64,000 nt of DNA from Sporomusa malonica (GCF_900176355.1 NZ_FWXI01000005.1:186001-250000); one strand, 5' to 3'. Counted from the first letter of the stretch, positions 23,484 to 32,563 are shown. Notes: generated by a model from the letters alone, not told the origin. Program-made: numbers and translations.

Positions 23484-25369
23484 TTCTTTGCTCCAAACTG
23501 ACGAACAAAAGCTTCGACACTTGTGGTAATTCCCTGACTATCTAATCCATACTGGGTCAGTAAATAACTGCGTGGACCATGTTCAATGTACTTATCAGGC
23601 AGGCCGAGCCGCAGCACCTTTACCCAATTGAGATTCTGCGAGTTAATATATTCAAGTACCGCCGAACCAAACCCACCGGCCAAAACATTATCCTCAACAG
23701 TAACAATAATACCAATATCCCTTGCTAACTGGCGGATAGCCTGTCCGTCCAGAGGTTTGACAAACCGTGCATTGACTACACTGGCAGCAATACCCTTTTC
23801 GGCTAACAGGCGGGCTGCAGAACGGCATGTTTCTACCATGGTGCCAACAGCCAAGAAAACTACGTCTTTGCCTGGCTGCAGTTCCTCAGCCTTCCCAATT
23901 TCAAGTCTAGTAAATTCCTGTTTTAACTCTACACCAAGACCGTTGCCTCGTGGATAACGAATAGCAACAGGCTCATTAAGCTTGGTTGCAGTATACAACA
24001 TGTGCTGCAGTTCATCTTCATCTTTGGGAGCCATGACTACCATGTTTGGGATATGCCGTAAGAAAGAATAGTCAAATACACCGTGGTGTGTTGCCCCGTC
24101 TTCGCCAACTATACCGGCCCGGTCTAACATAAATATAACCGGAAGATTTTGTAGGCAGACATCATGCAATATCTGATCATAGCCGCGCTGCATAAAAGTG
24201 GAATATATGGCAACTACCGGCCTCTTTCCCTGGGTAGCCATACCAGCCGCCAGGGTAACGGCGTGCTGTTCGGCAATGCCGACATCAAAAAACCGTTTAG
24301 GGTATTTGGCACAAAACTTTTTTAGGCCTGTTCCCTCAGGCATAGCTGCCGTTATTGCAACAATATTAGGGTTTTGCTCAGCTAGTTTGACTAAGGTATC
24401 ACCAAATACCTGGGTATAGGAGGGCGCTCCTTCTGTTTTTATGACTTCCCCTGTTTCAATACAGAATGGATTTACGCCGTGAAACTTGTCAGGGTTACAC
24501 TCTGCCGGCGTATACCCTTTCCCTTTTTGTGTCAGTAAATGAATAAGAACTGGGCCTTGAACACTTTTGGTTTTATCAAGCACATCCAAGATTGAGGGAA
24601 TATTATGGCCGTCAATTGGCCCAAAATAAGTAAAGCCTAATTCCTCAAACAGCATCCCTGGAACCAAAAGATATTTTAAGCTGTCTTTTACCCGTTCTGC
24701 CGTTTTGGCAACAGTATCACCAATCGCTGGAATGCGGCGCAGTAAATATTCTAGGTCATGTTTGACTTTCGAATATGTAGGAGCGGTGCGCATTTTTGCC
24801 AGATATTCTGACATCGCACCCACGTTTTTAGCAATAGACATCTCATTGTCATTCAAGATAACTGTGAGATTTATACCGAGATGACCGGCATGGTTAAGCG
24901 CTTCATACGCTTGTCCGCCAGTAAGTGAGCCATCACCAATTACGCCGATTACATTATATTTATCGCCTGAGATATCACGAGCCAACGCTATCCCCAAAGC
25001 TGAGGATATTGAGGTGCTCGAATGTCCGGCGCCAAAAGCATCATGCTGACTTTCACATCTTTTAGGAAAACCGCTAATACCACCGGTTTTTCTGAGTGTA
25101 GAGAAGGTTTCCCGTCTGCCGGTTAAAATTTTATGTACATAGGCCTGGTGTCCTACATCCCAAATAAACTTGTCTTTAGGACTGTCGAAGGCTTTATGCA
25201 GAGCAAGCGTCAGCTCCACAACACCCAGGTTAGGTGCTAGATGTCCTCCATTAGCAGATACTGTATGTATAAGAAGCTCGCGGATTTCCCCTGCGAGCTT
25301 TTCTAGTTGGCCCATAGAAAAGTTTTTAAGGTCTTGTGGCCCATTAATGCCATCAAGCAGTTTCCCCAA
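23480..25369 (-). CDS. dxs: 1-deoxy-D-xylulose-5-phosphate synthase
   Basis: A 629-residue thiamine-diphosphate enzyme. The first domain has [32 protein letters not shown] and the TPP/Mg motif [20 protein letters not shown]. The pyrimidine domain has [20 protein letters not shown], and a transketolase C-terminal domain follows. It condenses pyruvate with glyceraldehyde-3-phosphate to begin the MEP isoprenoid pathway. TTG 25369 is the only plausible start, because the upstream in-frame stretch has no ATG, GTG or TTG. The prenyl synthase ispA lies just upstream, so the pair feeds quinone and undecaprenyl synthesis. Confidence 0.96.
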   Translation of the reverse strand: MGKLLDGINGPQDLKNFSMGQLEKLAGEIRELLIHTVSANGGHLAPNLGVVELTLALHKAFDSPKDKFIWDVGHQAYVHKILTGRRETFSTLRKTGGISGFPKRCESQHDAFGAGHSSTSISSALGIALARDISGDKYNVIGVIGDGSLTGGQAYEALNHAGHLGINLTVILNDNEMSIAKNVGAMSEYLAKMRTAPTYSKVKHDLEYLLRRIPAIGDTVAKTAERVKDSLKYLLVPGMLFEELGFTYFGPIDGHNIPSILDVLDKTKSVQGPVLIHLLTQKGKGYTPAECNPDKFHGVNPFCIETGEVIKTEGAPSYTQVFGDTLVKLAEQNPNIVAITAAMPEGTGLKKFCAKYPKRFFDVGIAEQHAVTLAAGMATQGKRPVVAIYSTFMQRGYDQILHDVCLQNLPVIFMLDRAGIVGEDGATHHGVFDYSFLRHIPNMVVMAPKDEDELQHMLYTATKLNEPVAIRYPRGNGLGVELKQEFTRLEIGKAEELQPGKDVVFLAVGTMVETCRSAARLLAEKGIAASVVNARFVKPLDGQAIRQLARDIGIIVTVEDNVLAGGFGSAVLEYINSQNLNWVKVLRLGLPDKYIEHGPRSYLLTQYGLDSQGITTSVEAFVRQFGAKK

Positions 25370-25466
25370 ACTAAGTTCCCCGCTTTCCCTGACAGCGTCA
25401 GTTAGGTTGGTGTAATGGTGATGTCCATTTTCCCAAACATATTATAGCATATTTAAAGACTAACAT

Positions 25467-25925
25467 TCATCTATAAAATACATAAAACGCATAAGCAATC
25501 AAAGTACCATGAACGGCTCCACCCAACACCTCAAGCGGCGTATGCCCTAATAACTCTTTAAGTCGGGTATCCCGTACTTTGTGTTCGACCCGCATTTCAC
25601 GTACTAATTTATTAATTACCTTAGCTTGCTTGCCTGCAGCTCGGCGTACTCCAGCAGCATCATACATAACGATTCCAGCCAATACAACGGCTACGGCAAA
25701 CAAATCTGAATCCAGACCTTGCCTTAGTGCAACACCAACGGCCAGACTCACCACTAACGCAGTATGCGAACTAGGCATACCACCGGCACCAACAAGCCGC
25801 TCTGCATTAAACGAGCCATGCCGCCAGTAAGAAGTCATGGTTTTTAGCACTTGTGCCGTAAACCATGCAGTAATGGCTGTCATCAATATAATATTTTTTC
25901 CGATTCCAGCCATAAATTCGGCCAT
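25467..25925 (-). CDS. Divergent PAP2/YuiD-like membrane protein (DUF212)
   Basis: A 152-residue membrane protein. It contains GAGGMPSSHTALVVSLAVGV (residues 47-66), the PSSHT piece of the acid-phosphatase/PAP2 fold, and VMYDAAGVRRAAGKQAKVIN, with three to four membrane segments and a final hydrophobic stretch. The family (YuiD in B. subtilis) is related to vanadium-dependent acid phosphatases. A role in hydrolysing a lipid or prenyl pyrophosphate would suit its place between ispA and dxs, but that is inference. ATG 25925 follows GAGGTG. Confidence 0.85.
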   Translation of the reverse strand: MAEFMAGIGKNIILMTAITAWFTAQVLKTMTSYWRHGSFNAERLVGAGGMPSSHTALVVSLAVGVALRQGLDSDLFAVAVVLAGIVMYDAAGVRRAAGKQAKVINKLVREMRVEHKVRDTRLKELLGHTPLEVLGGAVHGTLIAYAFYVFYR

Positions 25926-25935
25926 AATCTACACC

Positions 25936-26823
25936 TCAGGCTTCACGAATGATTAAATACTCCACTAACGCACGTAATATCGCTGCTTCTGTTCCAAACT
26001 CGCTTAAGCTACCAAGTGCATCATCTACCGCCTTCTGTGCTAATTGTTTAGCGCCATCAAGCGAGTGGAGTGATACGTAGGTTACTTTGTGATTTTTAAT
26101 GTCACTGCCTACCGGTTTGCCGATCTTATCCTGGCTGCCGACCACGTCAAGAATATCGTCAGTAATTTGAAAGGCCAGACCAAACTGCTCGGCGTAATAT
26201 GTGAGTGCTCCAACTTCTTTCTCACTGGCTCCAGCTAGCAGGGCGCCTGCTCGCAGGGCGGCCTTAAATAAGGCTCCGGTTTTGGCCTGATGCATAAACT
26301 TCAAAGTCTTTGCATCAATAGTTTGTCCTTCTGATGCAAGGTCAACCGCTTGACCGCCGACCATTCCGGCTGCTCCGGCGGCATCGGCTATTTCTTTAAC
26401 TACCCTGACTAATATTGCTGAATCAACATTAGGCTGTGACAACATTGTACCAAAAGCGGCTGTTAAGAGCCCGTCACCTGCCAGAATAGCCATACCATCG
26501 CCATATACCTTGTGATTGGTGAGTTTACCGCGCCGGTAATCGTCGTTATCCATCGCCGGTAAATCATCATGAATCAGCGAATAAGTATGGATCATCTCTA
26601 GGCCGCAGGCCACAGGCAGATAATTAGAGCCCTGGCCGCCAACAGCATCAGCCGCAGCCATAAGCATTATCGGCCTTAATCGTTTTCCGCCTGCAAACAG
26701 ACTGTAGCGCATAGAATCATAAATTCCTGGCGGATAGGCGTTACCAGGGATATGCTCAGATAGAGCCTCATCAATCAGTTTAATTTTACTCTGGCAGTAT
26801 TGGCTGAGTGAATTTTCTGTCAT
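25936..26823 (-). CDS. ispA: Farnesyl/geranyl diphosphate synthase
   Basis: A 295-residue all-helical prenyl synthase. GGKRLRP lies near residue 50, the first Asp-rich motif is SLIHDDLPAMDNDDYRRG with AILAGDGLL, and the second Asp-rich motif is FQITDDILDVVGS, followed by KVTYVSL. It condenses isopentenyl diphosphate with allylic diphosphates to C15 (or C20) products. ATG 26823 was chosen, with GGAGGGTGA upstream; a TTG three codons earlier is possible. It overlaps the xseB end region closely. Confidence 0.94.
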   Translation of the reverse strand: MTENSLSQYCQSKIKLIDEALSEHIPGNAYPPGIYDSMRYSLFAGGKRLRPIMLMAAADAVGGQGSNYLPVACGLEMIHTYSLIHDDLPAMDNDDYRRGKLTNHKVYGDGMAILAGDGLLTAAFGTMLSQPNVDSAILVRVVKEIADAAGAAGMVGGQAVDLASEGQTIDAKTLKFMHQAKTGALFKAALRAGALLAGASEKEVGALTYYAEQFGLAFQITDDILDVVGSQDKIGKPVGSDIKNHKVTYVSLHSLDGAKQLAQKAVDDALGSLSEFGTEAAILRALVEYLIIREA

Positions 26824-26828
26824 AACAA

Positions 26829-27086
26829 TCAATCACCCTCCACCAAATTAAGTGGCTTCTCAACCAAACGGCCCTGTTCCTGCTGCAGTATTTTATCCAC
26901 TTGTGCTTCTGCCACATTGAGACGTTCAAAACACAGCTTGGCATGCGAGATGCCTTGGCCGAATTTATCTAACGCTTCTTCCAGCGACAGATCACCTGTT
27001 TCTAATTGTTTTACAATTACTTCTAATTTGCCAAGAGCGTCCTCAAAACATACATTATTTTGCTTATTACTTGCTTTACTAGCCAT
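26829..27086 (-). CDS. xseB: Exodeoxyribonuclease VII small subunit
   Basis: An 85-residue helical protein matching XseB. CFEDALGKLEVIVKQLETGD is followed by LSLEEALDKFGQGISHAKLC and RLNVAEAQVDKIL. Several XseB copies coat one XseA in exonuclease VII, which degrades single-stranded DNA to short oligonucleotides. ATG 27086 follows GGGAGGA; the longer frame runs into xseA. It overlaps the xseA 3' end by 8 bases. Confidence 0.94.
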   Translation of the reverse strand: MASKASNKQNNVCFEDALGKLEVIVKQLETGDLSLEEALDKFGQGISHAKLCFERLNVAEAQVDKILQQEQGRLVEKPLNLVEGD

Positions 27087-28290
27087 TTTTGTCCTCCCTT
27101 GCCCGAATGACTCCAACATCCAATCGGCCTTGTCTTAAAATAATCTCCAGCGGCTGACCTGGTGTTACCTGGCTGGTGTTGTTCACAACTTTTCCTTCGG
27201 CGGTACGCACCAGACTGTAGCCTCTCCCTAGAACATCAAGTGGATTTAGCACTGATAACTTCTCAGCATAAATTTTTAAAGTATGCTGTTTGGAGAGAAT
27301 AATTTTTCGCATTGCTTGTCCCAATCTTTCAACATACAAGTCTGTTAATTGCCTTTTGTCAGCGAAAAACTTTTCCGGCTGCAGAAATACTTTGTTATCT
27401 CTGAGCTGTCGAACCACTTGCCGCTGCTCTTTAATGTAAGTCCGTATATTATTTTCCAGCATGGTTTGCAGTGTTTTTATGTACCGCTTCAATTCATGAA
27501 TATCAGGCACAACAAGTTCGGCAGCCTGTGAAGGCGTTGCTGCCCTGCAGTCGGCTGCAAAATCGGCTAATGTATAATCTGTTTGATGTCCGACAGCCGA
27601 TACAATTGGGATGTTAGATTCTGCAATGGCCCGTACTACTCGCTCATCGTTGAAGGCCCACAATTCTTCAATTGAACCTCCACCACGACCGGCAATAATA
27701 ACATCTACGTTATTAAGGCTGTTAAAAGCTTGAATAGCTTGTACGATCTGCCCGGGCGCCTCAAGGCCTTGAACTTGAACCGGATATAGGATAAGCGGCA
27801 TACCTGGGTGTCGCCGTTTGGCGACTGTAATAATGTCTCTCAGAGCCGCGCCTGTGGGGGATGTTACGATGCCTACCGCTCTTGGCAAAAGGTTAAGCGT
27901 TTTTTTGCGGCTTTCGTCAAATAAACCTTCTGCTGCCAGTTTTTCTTTAAGTTGATTAAAGGCAAGATTTAGCTCACCTACACCATCAGGTATTAACTGG
28001 TCCGCATATAGCTGGTACTGCCCATCTCTTTCAAATATTGTAACCTGACCATACGCGACTACCTTAAGCCCATCCCTTGGTTCAAATTTCAAAAATTGAG
28101 CCCGACTTTTAAACATTACCCCTTTTATTTGAGACCCGGAATCCTTAAGTGTAAAATAACAATGGCCCGAATAGTGACATTTGAAATTAGATAACTCACC
28201 CCTGATGAAAATCGAAACTAATTTAGCGTCCCGATCAAACTGACCTTTAATATATTTAGTAAGGTCACTGACTGTATATATATTGCTCAT
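27079..28290 (-). CDS. xseA: Exodeoxyribonuclease VII large subunit
   Basis: A 403-residue protein. The N-terminal OB-fold has FIRGELSNFKCHYSGHCYFT and LKDSGSQIKGVMF. The catalytic domain has VGIVTSPTGAALRDII, VIIAGRGGGSIEELWAFNDE and SAVGHQTDYTLADFAADCRA, then a coiled region for XseB and the final LGRGYSLVRT. It is a nuclease for single-stranded DNA repair. The ATG follows AGGTGG. Its leader holds a solitary head fragment of the dispersed repeat (28324-28351). Confidence 0.95.
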   Translation of the reverse strand: MSNIYTVSDLTKYIKGQFDRDAKLVSIFIRGELSNFKCHYSGHCYFTLKDSGSQIKGVMFKSRAQFLKFEPRDGLKVVAYGQVTIFERDGQYQLYADQLIPDGVGELNLAFNQLKEKLAAEGLFDESRKKTLNLLPRAVGIVTSPTGAALRDIITVAKRRHPGMPLILYPVQVQGLEAPGQIVQAIQAFNSLNNVDVIIAGRGGGSIEELWAFNDERVVRAIAESNIPIVSAVGHQTDYTLADFAADCRAATPSQAAELVVPDIHELKRYIKTLQTMLENNIRTYIKEQRQVVRQLRDNKVFLQPEKFFADKRQLTDLYVERLGQAMRKIILSKQHTLKIYAEKLSVLNPLDVLGRGYSLVRTAEGKVVNNTSQVTPGQPLEIILRQGRLDVGVIRAREDKNG

Positions 28291-28323
28291 ATTTATTCCA
28301 CCTGATTATATACATGATAATTT

Positions 28324-28351
28324 TGGCTCGGCGCAAGCCGTGTTTTCTTAT
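28324..28351 (-). repeat. Dispersed repeat fragment F (module-2 head)
   Basis: On the minus strand it reads ATAAGAAAACACGGCTTGCG then CCGAGCC, identical to the start of module 2, after which similarity ends. It lies 34 bases upstream of the xseA start. Confidence 0.7.
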
Positions 28352-28380
28352 ATTTCTTTATAATAATAACCTATAAATGC

Positions 28381-28404
28381 AAAAAAAACCAGACATAAGT
28401 CTGG
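28381..28404 (-). terminator. Terminator after the 45-codon membrane protein gene
   Basis: CCAGAC and GTCTGG form a 6-bp stem with a 4-base loop followed by eight T on the minus strand, about 20 bases after the stop at 28423. Confidence 0.85.
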
Positions 28405-28422
28405 GTAAAGAAGATATGGCAA

Positions 28423-28560
28423 TTAAAATCTGGCTCCGAAATAGCGTTGTGCTAAATATCCACTTACACTTCCCACCACGAACCAAAAGAAATATCCAGG
28501 GGGAATCAGATGTCCAACAACTGAGCCGATGACTGCGCCTGCTAGAATATAGGGTACCAT
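28423..28560 (-). CDS. 45-residue small membrane protein
   Basis: A short gene with a strong ribosome-binding site (GGGAGGTGA, five bases before ATG 28560) and its own terminator. The protein begins MVPYILAGAVIGSVVGHLIP, has a second hydrophobic stretch YFFWFVVGSVSGYLAQ and ends RYFGARF. It would form one or two short membrane helices with glycine-zipper spacing. No family assigned. It stands alone between the TsaD-like gene and xseA. Confidence 0.7.
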   Translation of the reverse strand: MVPYILAGAVIGSVVGHLIPPGYFFWFVVGSVSGYLAQRYFGARF

Positions 28561-28633
28561 GGTGTCACCTCCCGGCATATGGTTTATGTATCATATGCAA
28601 AGGAGGCAGCTATGGTGAATTGCAAGGCAATTA

Positions 28634-29593
28634 TTACGAGATTAGCGCAAAGTAAGCAGCGCCGATTGCATTATCGGGGCTATAAATATTGTCCGGAAAG
28701 TATAATTGAGCCACGCCCTGATGTTCCAGTTGCTCTATTAGGTAGTGCCGGATAAATCTGTTAGCCATTACTCCGCCCACCAATAATATCTCAGCAAGAC
28801 CAGTATGGGTAACTGCATGTTTTATCATAGCAGTCACAGCGCGGGCAATACAAAGTTCCACACTGGCGGCAATCCCCCCCATATCAGTGCTTTGGGCAAC
28901 AAGCTTGCGGATGTAAGTTTCCGGCCCAGCAAAACTGACAGAGGCATCTCTGACAGTTACCGGTACTTTAACAGCTTGGTCACGATTAGGGGCCGCAAGA
29001 GCCTCGAGCTGTGCTCCAGCGGGAAAAGGCAACCCCAGAAGAACCCCTATTCGATCAACAAGTTGACCAGCGTGAATATCTTGGCTGCCGCCAAGTATCT
29101 CCATCGATAGCCTTCCTGAATTTGTTGCGACTATATCCGGCGATACTTTCACAATTTCAGTCGTTCCACCAGATAAGTGGACAACCAAGAAAGCAGCTGC
29201 CTGTGGGCCGCCTGCAGACCATATCCCGGCAAAAATGTGATTCTCCTGATGACTGATGCGATAAAGCGGTACATTATGACTCAGCGACAATACCCTAGCA
29301 TAGCCTTCTCCGACCAAAAATGCGGGCATATAAGAGTCAGGTAGCGGTCGAGGAAAAGCGGACACACAGATCGCTTTAAAATGAACTGGTTTGGCAATAC
29401 TGCAGCATGCCTCAGCAAACAGTTCTGGCAAGTTACGTGTATGTTGAAACACCATTTCTGATTGTTGAAGTCCTCGACTACCGGTTTTAACCTTCAGGAT
29501 TCTCCGGCAGTCAGCAACAAGCTTCCCCTGCTCATCCAATATAGCCACTGAAGTAGTATAGCAACTAGTGTCTATTCCTAACGTATAGCTCAT
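28634..29593 (-). CDS. TsaD/Kae1-like protein (second, non-canonical member)
   Basis: A 319-residue ASKHA-fold protein similar to TsaD. It opens TLGIDTSCYTTSVAILDEQG and has a metal-type SHQENHIFAG (TsaD has HHMEAH), LVVHLSGGTTEIVKV, ILGGSQDIHAGQLVDRIGV, LLVGGVMANRF and PDNAIGAAYFAL at the end. Canonical TsaD makes the t6A tRNA modification with TsaB/E/C. Here the sequence is shorter and divergent, with HxxxH changed to HxxxxH, so I infer a paralogue rather than TsaD itself. It overlaps nusB by four bases. Confidence 0.78.
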   Translation of the reverse strand: MSYTLGIDTSCYTTSVAILDEQGKLVADCRRILKVKTGSRGLQQSEMVFQHTRNLPELFAEACCSIAKPVHFKAICVSAFPRPLPDSYMPAFLVGEGYARVLSLSHNVPLYRISHQENHIFAGIWSAGGPQAAAFLVVHLSGGTTEIVKVSPDIVATNSGRLSMEILGGSQDIHAGQLVDRIGVLLGLPFPAGAQLEALAAPNRDQAVKVPVTVRDASVSFAGPETYIRKLVAQSTDMGGIAASVELCIARAVTAMIKHAVTHTGLAEILLVGGVMANRFIRHYLIEQLEHQGVAQLYFPDNIYSPDNAIGAAYFALIS

Positions 29594-30006
29594 GACAGTT
29601 CTTTATTCTTTACAATTGACCCCAATATTCCGTTAATAAAGCGACTGGAGTCCTCTGTACCAAAAGTTTTTGCTAATTCAACAGCTTCATTGATAGCCAC
29701 GCCTGGTTGCAGTCGCTCGTTACTATATTTCATTTCATAAATAGCCATTCTGGCTATATTGCGGTCAACACCGGCCATACGATCAATTTTCCATTCCCGT
29801 GATAACTCGGATATGTATTCATCAATGGCAGCTAAGTTATAGTATGTGCCTTCTACCAACGATTTGGCATAGAGCTTGGTGCTCTCATTAATATCTTCCC
29901 GCTCACTAAATACTGAGTTGATCGCCTCGTCATTGGTAACGCCTGAATTAAAATCTAACTGAAATAAAGCTTGAACAGCCATTTCACGGGCCTTTCTGCG
30001 GCTCAT
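29590..30006 (-). CDS. nusB: Transcription antitermination factor NusB
   Basis: A 138-residue helical protein. RRKAREMAVQALFQLDFNSG lies at the N-terminus, then DEYISELSREWKIDRMAGVD, and RNIARMAIYEMKY with GVAINEAVELAKTFG at the C-terminus. NusB with S10 (NusE) promotes antitermination at rRNA operons. It follows the Asp23/AmaP/DUF2273 cluster by about 20 bases and is likely in that transcript. Confidence 0.96.
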   Translation of the reverse strand: MSRRKAREMAVQALFQLDFNSGVTNDEAINSVFSEREDINESTKLYAKSLVEGTYYNLAAIDEYISELSREWKIDRMAGVDRNIARMAIYEMKYSNERLQPGVAINEAVELAKTFGTEDSSRFINGILGSIVKNKELS

Positions 30007-30028
30007 AATTTCCCTCTTTCTAAAGCTT

Positions 30029-30256
30029 CTACCGGTTGTAACCAGGTGGCAGCAGCTTATCTAATATTTCCATGATATCTTCTTTTTGGTCAATACGTTT
30101 ACCAACTACATAACCGGCCACAACGCAGAAAACTACAAATAGTGTACGGAAAAAACCAAAAGTTATGACAAGAATGCCAAAGAGAAAGCCTAACAACACC
30201 CCTAGAAGTTTTCCGCTATGGTGCTGCCAGATTTCTTCAAATAGTTTTGAATTCAA
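30029..30256 (-). CDS. DUF2273 small membrane protein
   Basis: A 75-residue protein with two adjacent membrane segments (GKLLGVLLGFLFGILVITFG and RTLFVVFCVVAGYVVGKRID), matching the DUF2273 family that accompanies Asp23 and AmaP. It is presumed to help anchor Asp23 at the membrane. TTG 30256 is preferred because AGGGGT lies seven bases before it; GTG 30265 is within that site. The gene begins right after the amaP stop. Confidence 0.8.
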   Translation of the reverse strand: MNSKLFEEIWQHHSGKLLGVLLGFLFGILVITFGFFRTLFVVFCVVAGYVVGKRIDQKEDIMEILDKLLPPGYNR

Positions 30257-30267
30257 TACCGCCACCC

Positions 30268-30807
30268 CTATTCAACACGCTGTTTTGCTTTGAAATCATT
30301 GCTGATGCTTTCCACTATGACCTGAACATCAGCCAACTCAATTCCTACGGTGTTTTTGATATATTCATGAACGCGCTTTTGTATTTCACCAGCCACAGTT
30401 GGAACATGACTCTCGGGGCTTACGATTGCTTTTATACGTACTGTAATCCCTTGAGCAGCAAGCGCCACATTTACCTTGATTCCGCGAACGCCGCGCATGT
30501 GCCGTACTACCTTCTCTACCAAATTTTCTACTGCATCGAGGGAAATATGCACGTCCCCCATATCATTATGATGAACAATGGTATCTTTCGCTTTACGGGA
30601 ACGAAGACCAGCTAAAAGCAGTCTGATGCTCACCAGAAAAAACACTGCACCAACCAGCGAAGCTTCCCATTGACCATACACATGTGCAAGGCTCGTCCCC
30701 GCCCATTCCAAAGGAATAAGGCGTAAAGACAGGAGAATAACAGCAAATGACAAAAACGCCAGTAAAAATGTATAAATAGATAGGATAATGCGGTCAATGA
30801 TCCCCAT
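30268..30807 (-). CDS. amaP: Alkaline-shock membrane anchor protein AmaP
   Basis: A 179-residue protein. Two N-terminal membrane segments (about residues 8-28 and 46-66) are followed by a soluble domain homologous to the Asp23/Gls24 fold (ISLDAVENLVEKVVRHMRGV and VKVNVALAAQGITVRIKAIV style strands). AmaP tethers Asp23 to the membrane in Staphylococcus. Here amaP sits between asp23 and the DUF2273 gene, the normal order. Confidence 0.9.
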   Translation of the reverse strand: MGIIDRIILSIYTFLLAFLSFAVILLSLRLIPLEWAGTSLAHVYGQWEASLVGAVFFLVSIRLLLAGLRSRKAKDTIVHHNDMGDVHISLDAVENLVEKVVRHMRGVRGIKVNVALAAQGITVRIKAIVSPESHVPTVAGEIQKRVHEYIKNTVGIELADVQVIVESISNDFKAKQRVE

Positions 30808-30836
30808 AGTGTTCTCCTTTCCTTGGCCTCTCCCAA

Positions 30837-31238
30837 TTATCTTACCCTAATATCTTCTTCTTTACCTTCTGGAGAAAATCCTACACCTTGGACATGGATG
30901 TTAACTTCGACAACATCCAGGCCTGTCATGGATTCAATACCCCGTTTAACATTTTCCTGGACTTTTAGTGCTACATCGGGAATACGTACACCATATTCAA
31001 CAATAATATATAGATCTACTGCCGCTTCGCGTTCACCGACTTCAACCTTAACGCCTTTGGAAAGATTTTTTTTGCCCAACATCTCTGCAATGCCGCCTAC
31101 TAAGCCAGCACTCATCCCAGCGACTCCGGTTACCTCGGTTGCTGCAAGCCCAGCGATAATGCCAACAACCTCGTCAGCAATCCGAATAGAACCTACATCA
31201 TTATGCTCAGTTTTTTCCATACGCTCTCGCTTTTCCAT
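30837..31238 (-). CDS. Asp23/Gls24 family envelope stress protein
   Basis: A 133-residue protein of the Asp23/Gls24 family. GSIRIADEVVGIIAGLAATE is followed by VTGVAGMSAGLVGGIAEML, VGEREAAVDLYIIVEYGVRI and QENVKRGIESMTGLDVVEVN. The family forms membrane-associated assemblies that respond to cell-wall stress; B. subtilis YqhY occupies the same locus downstream of spoIIIAH. ATG 31238 was taken, and an internal ATG six codons later is possible. A strong SigmaA-like promoter lies about 75 bases upstream. Confidence 0.92.
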   Translation of the reverse strand: MEKRERMEKTEHNDVGSIRIADEVVGIIAGLAATEVTGVAGMSAGLVGGIAEMLGKKNLSKGVKVEVGEREAAVDLYIIVEYGVRIPDVALKVQENVKRGIESMTGLDVVEVNIHVQGVGFSPEGKEEDIRVR

Positions 31239-31309
31239 TCCAACCCCCCCAAAAAAAATCTCCTGATTACTAAATTCTATTATATATATAGATATCTTAT
31301 AACTTTATT

Positions 31310-31338
31310 ATTATACCAAGCTTTTTCCAATTTTACAA
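31310..31338 (-). promoter_or_regulatory. SigmaA-type promoter of asp23-amaP-DUF2273-nusB
   Basis: TTGTAA (31338-31333), a 17-base spacer and TATAAT (31315-31310), with a TGG before the -10 as an extended element. It lies just after the spoIIIAH terminator and would give a leader of about 65 bases. Confidence 0.8.
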
Positions 31339-31347
31339 TTTTAGACG

Positions 31348-31375
31348 AAAAAAATAAGGGGAGCCGACAAGCTCC
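31348..31375 (-). terminator. Terminator of the spoIIIA operon
   Basis: GGAGC and GCTCC form a 5-bp stem with a 6-base loop, extended by CC and followed on the minus strand by TTATTTTTTT. It lies three bases after the spoIIIAH stop. Confidence 0.75.
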
Positions 31376-31377
31376 AC

Positions 31378-31920
31378 TTATGGTTTGGCACTAACAGTAA
31401 TATCTTCCGGCTTAACCCCAGCAGTGCGACTAATTACTTCTGCCACTTGGATAACTTCTTCCCGAGTCAGTGCTGTCGTCTTAACGACTGCACTGACTGA
31501 GTTATCGCGAACAAATACCAGGGCATCCCCAAACCCCTTGGCTTTAATTAAGTTTTCCATTTCAGCTTCCCGTTGCTTTTCAAGTGTCATTTTAAGGATG
31601 CTTTCTTGAGCCTGCTGCTTAGAATCCTCGGTTTTAGCATTTTTTATAATTTCACGTAAAAGGTCTGAGCGTTCACTTCTGATTTTATCACGTTCAAGCC
31701 GATATTCAGTAAAAAAGTCGGGAGCCATTGCAGGCACAACCTGATCAGGAACTACCGGTTTAGTTACCTGCATCGCATTCGATCGGTCGGCTCTCGTCTG
31801 GAGTATATCCTGTGCACAGTTCCAGGCACCACTGATAATGAGTGAAAGTATGCCTGCAAGTACTACAAAAATGGCAAGTTTCCCAATTTTACTTAACGAA
31901 AAAACCGAAATTATTCTCAT
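31378..31920 (-). CDS. spoIIIAH: Stage III sporulation protein AH
   Basis: A 180-residue protein. An N-terminal membrane anchor (residues 12-33) is followed by a charged helical linker (about 65-125) and a YscJ/FliF-like ring-building domain at the C-terminus (GFGDALVFVRDNSVSAVVKT and EEVIQVAEVISRTAGVKPED). SpoIIIAH in the mother-cell membrane binds SpoIIQ in the forespore to form the intercellular channel. It is the last gene of the eight-gene operon and has its own terminator. Confidence 0.95.
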   Translation of the reverse strand: MRIISVFSLSKIGKLAIFVVLAGILSLIISGAWNCAQDILQTRADRSNAMQVTKPVVPDQVVPAMAPDFFTEYRLERDKIRSERSDLLREIIKNAKTEDSKQQAQESILKMTLEKQREAEMENLIKAKGFGDALVFVRDNSVSAVVKTTALTREEVIQVAEVISRTAGVKPEDITVSAKP

Positions 31921-31932
31921 GTTCTTTTTACC

Positions 31933-32550
31933 TCACTTTCTCTGCGGCAGAACTGTAATTTTATACGGAGGAATTCCTAAACCGGATTCTACAGCTCTGG
32001 TCAGATTAGCCTTAACCGCTGAATCATAAGCTCCTTCAGCGACAATTAGCACACCTTTAATTAACGGCTTGTATTCCCTTACCGTTACCGGCCGATCGGC
32101 GCCGTTTTCTTTGCTTAATAATATTTGCTCCGACTCTTTGGTTTCAGTTGTTGTACGGATGCCGCCGGTATTATCTTTTTCCTGTACAGTTTTAGTCTCT
32201 TTTGTAATATTTTTAGCATGCTCCTGCATACCACCGGTTTCCAACGTTATGCTTACAGATACAGCACCGGCTCCCTTAACCTGTGCCAACAGGTTGGCTA
32301 GTTTGCTTTCCAATGCTTCTTCGTAACTACGCCCAATAGCTGGAGCATTTTTAGCTGTTTCAACAGGAGCATACTGCTTAGGCCTTTCCGAAACTGGTTC
32401 ATATACTCCACCAACTACCAATAACATAATACCAAGCAATCCGAGCCATATCAGCCTGGCATTTAGCACACCATCTTTTAGAAGTTGGCCAGGCACAACC
32501 TTTTTGGCTCCAGACAGCCATCCTTTCAGGGAAGTTCCTAACGCACTCAT
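31933..32550 (-). CDS. spoIIIAG: Stage III sporulation protein AG
   Basis: A 205-residue protein. One membrane segment is near residues 32-50 (LIWLGLLGIMLLVVGGVY), followed by SYEEALESKLANLLAQVKGA and a ring-forming C-terminal domain containing VREYKPLIKGVLIVAEGAYD and LTRAVESGLGIPPYKITVLP. SpoIIIAG forms a large ring, comparable to secretin/FliF rings, in the feeding-tube apparatus. ATG 32550 follows AGGAGG. Confidence 0.95.
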   Translation of the reverse strand: MSALGTSLKGWLSGAKKVVPGQLLKDGVLNARLIWLGLLGIMLLVVGGVYEPVSERPKQYAPVETAKNAPAIGRSYEEALESKLANLLAQVKGAGAVSVSITLETGGMQEHAKNITKETKTVQEKDNTGGIRTTTETKESEQILLSKENGADRPVTVREYKPLIKGVLIVAEGAYDSAVKANLTRAVESGLGIPPYKITVLPQRK

Positions 32551-32563
32551 AACCCTTTACCTC

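Noticed and set aside
30823..31266. 147-codon plus-strand frame opposite asp23
   Set aside because: Antisense shadow of a well-supported Asp23 gene, with no start signal and Ser/Thr/Pro-rich composition.
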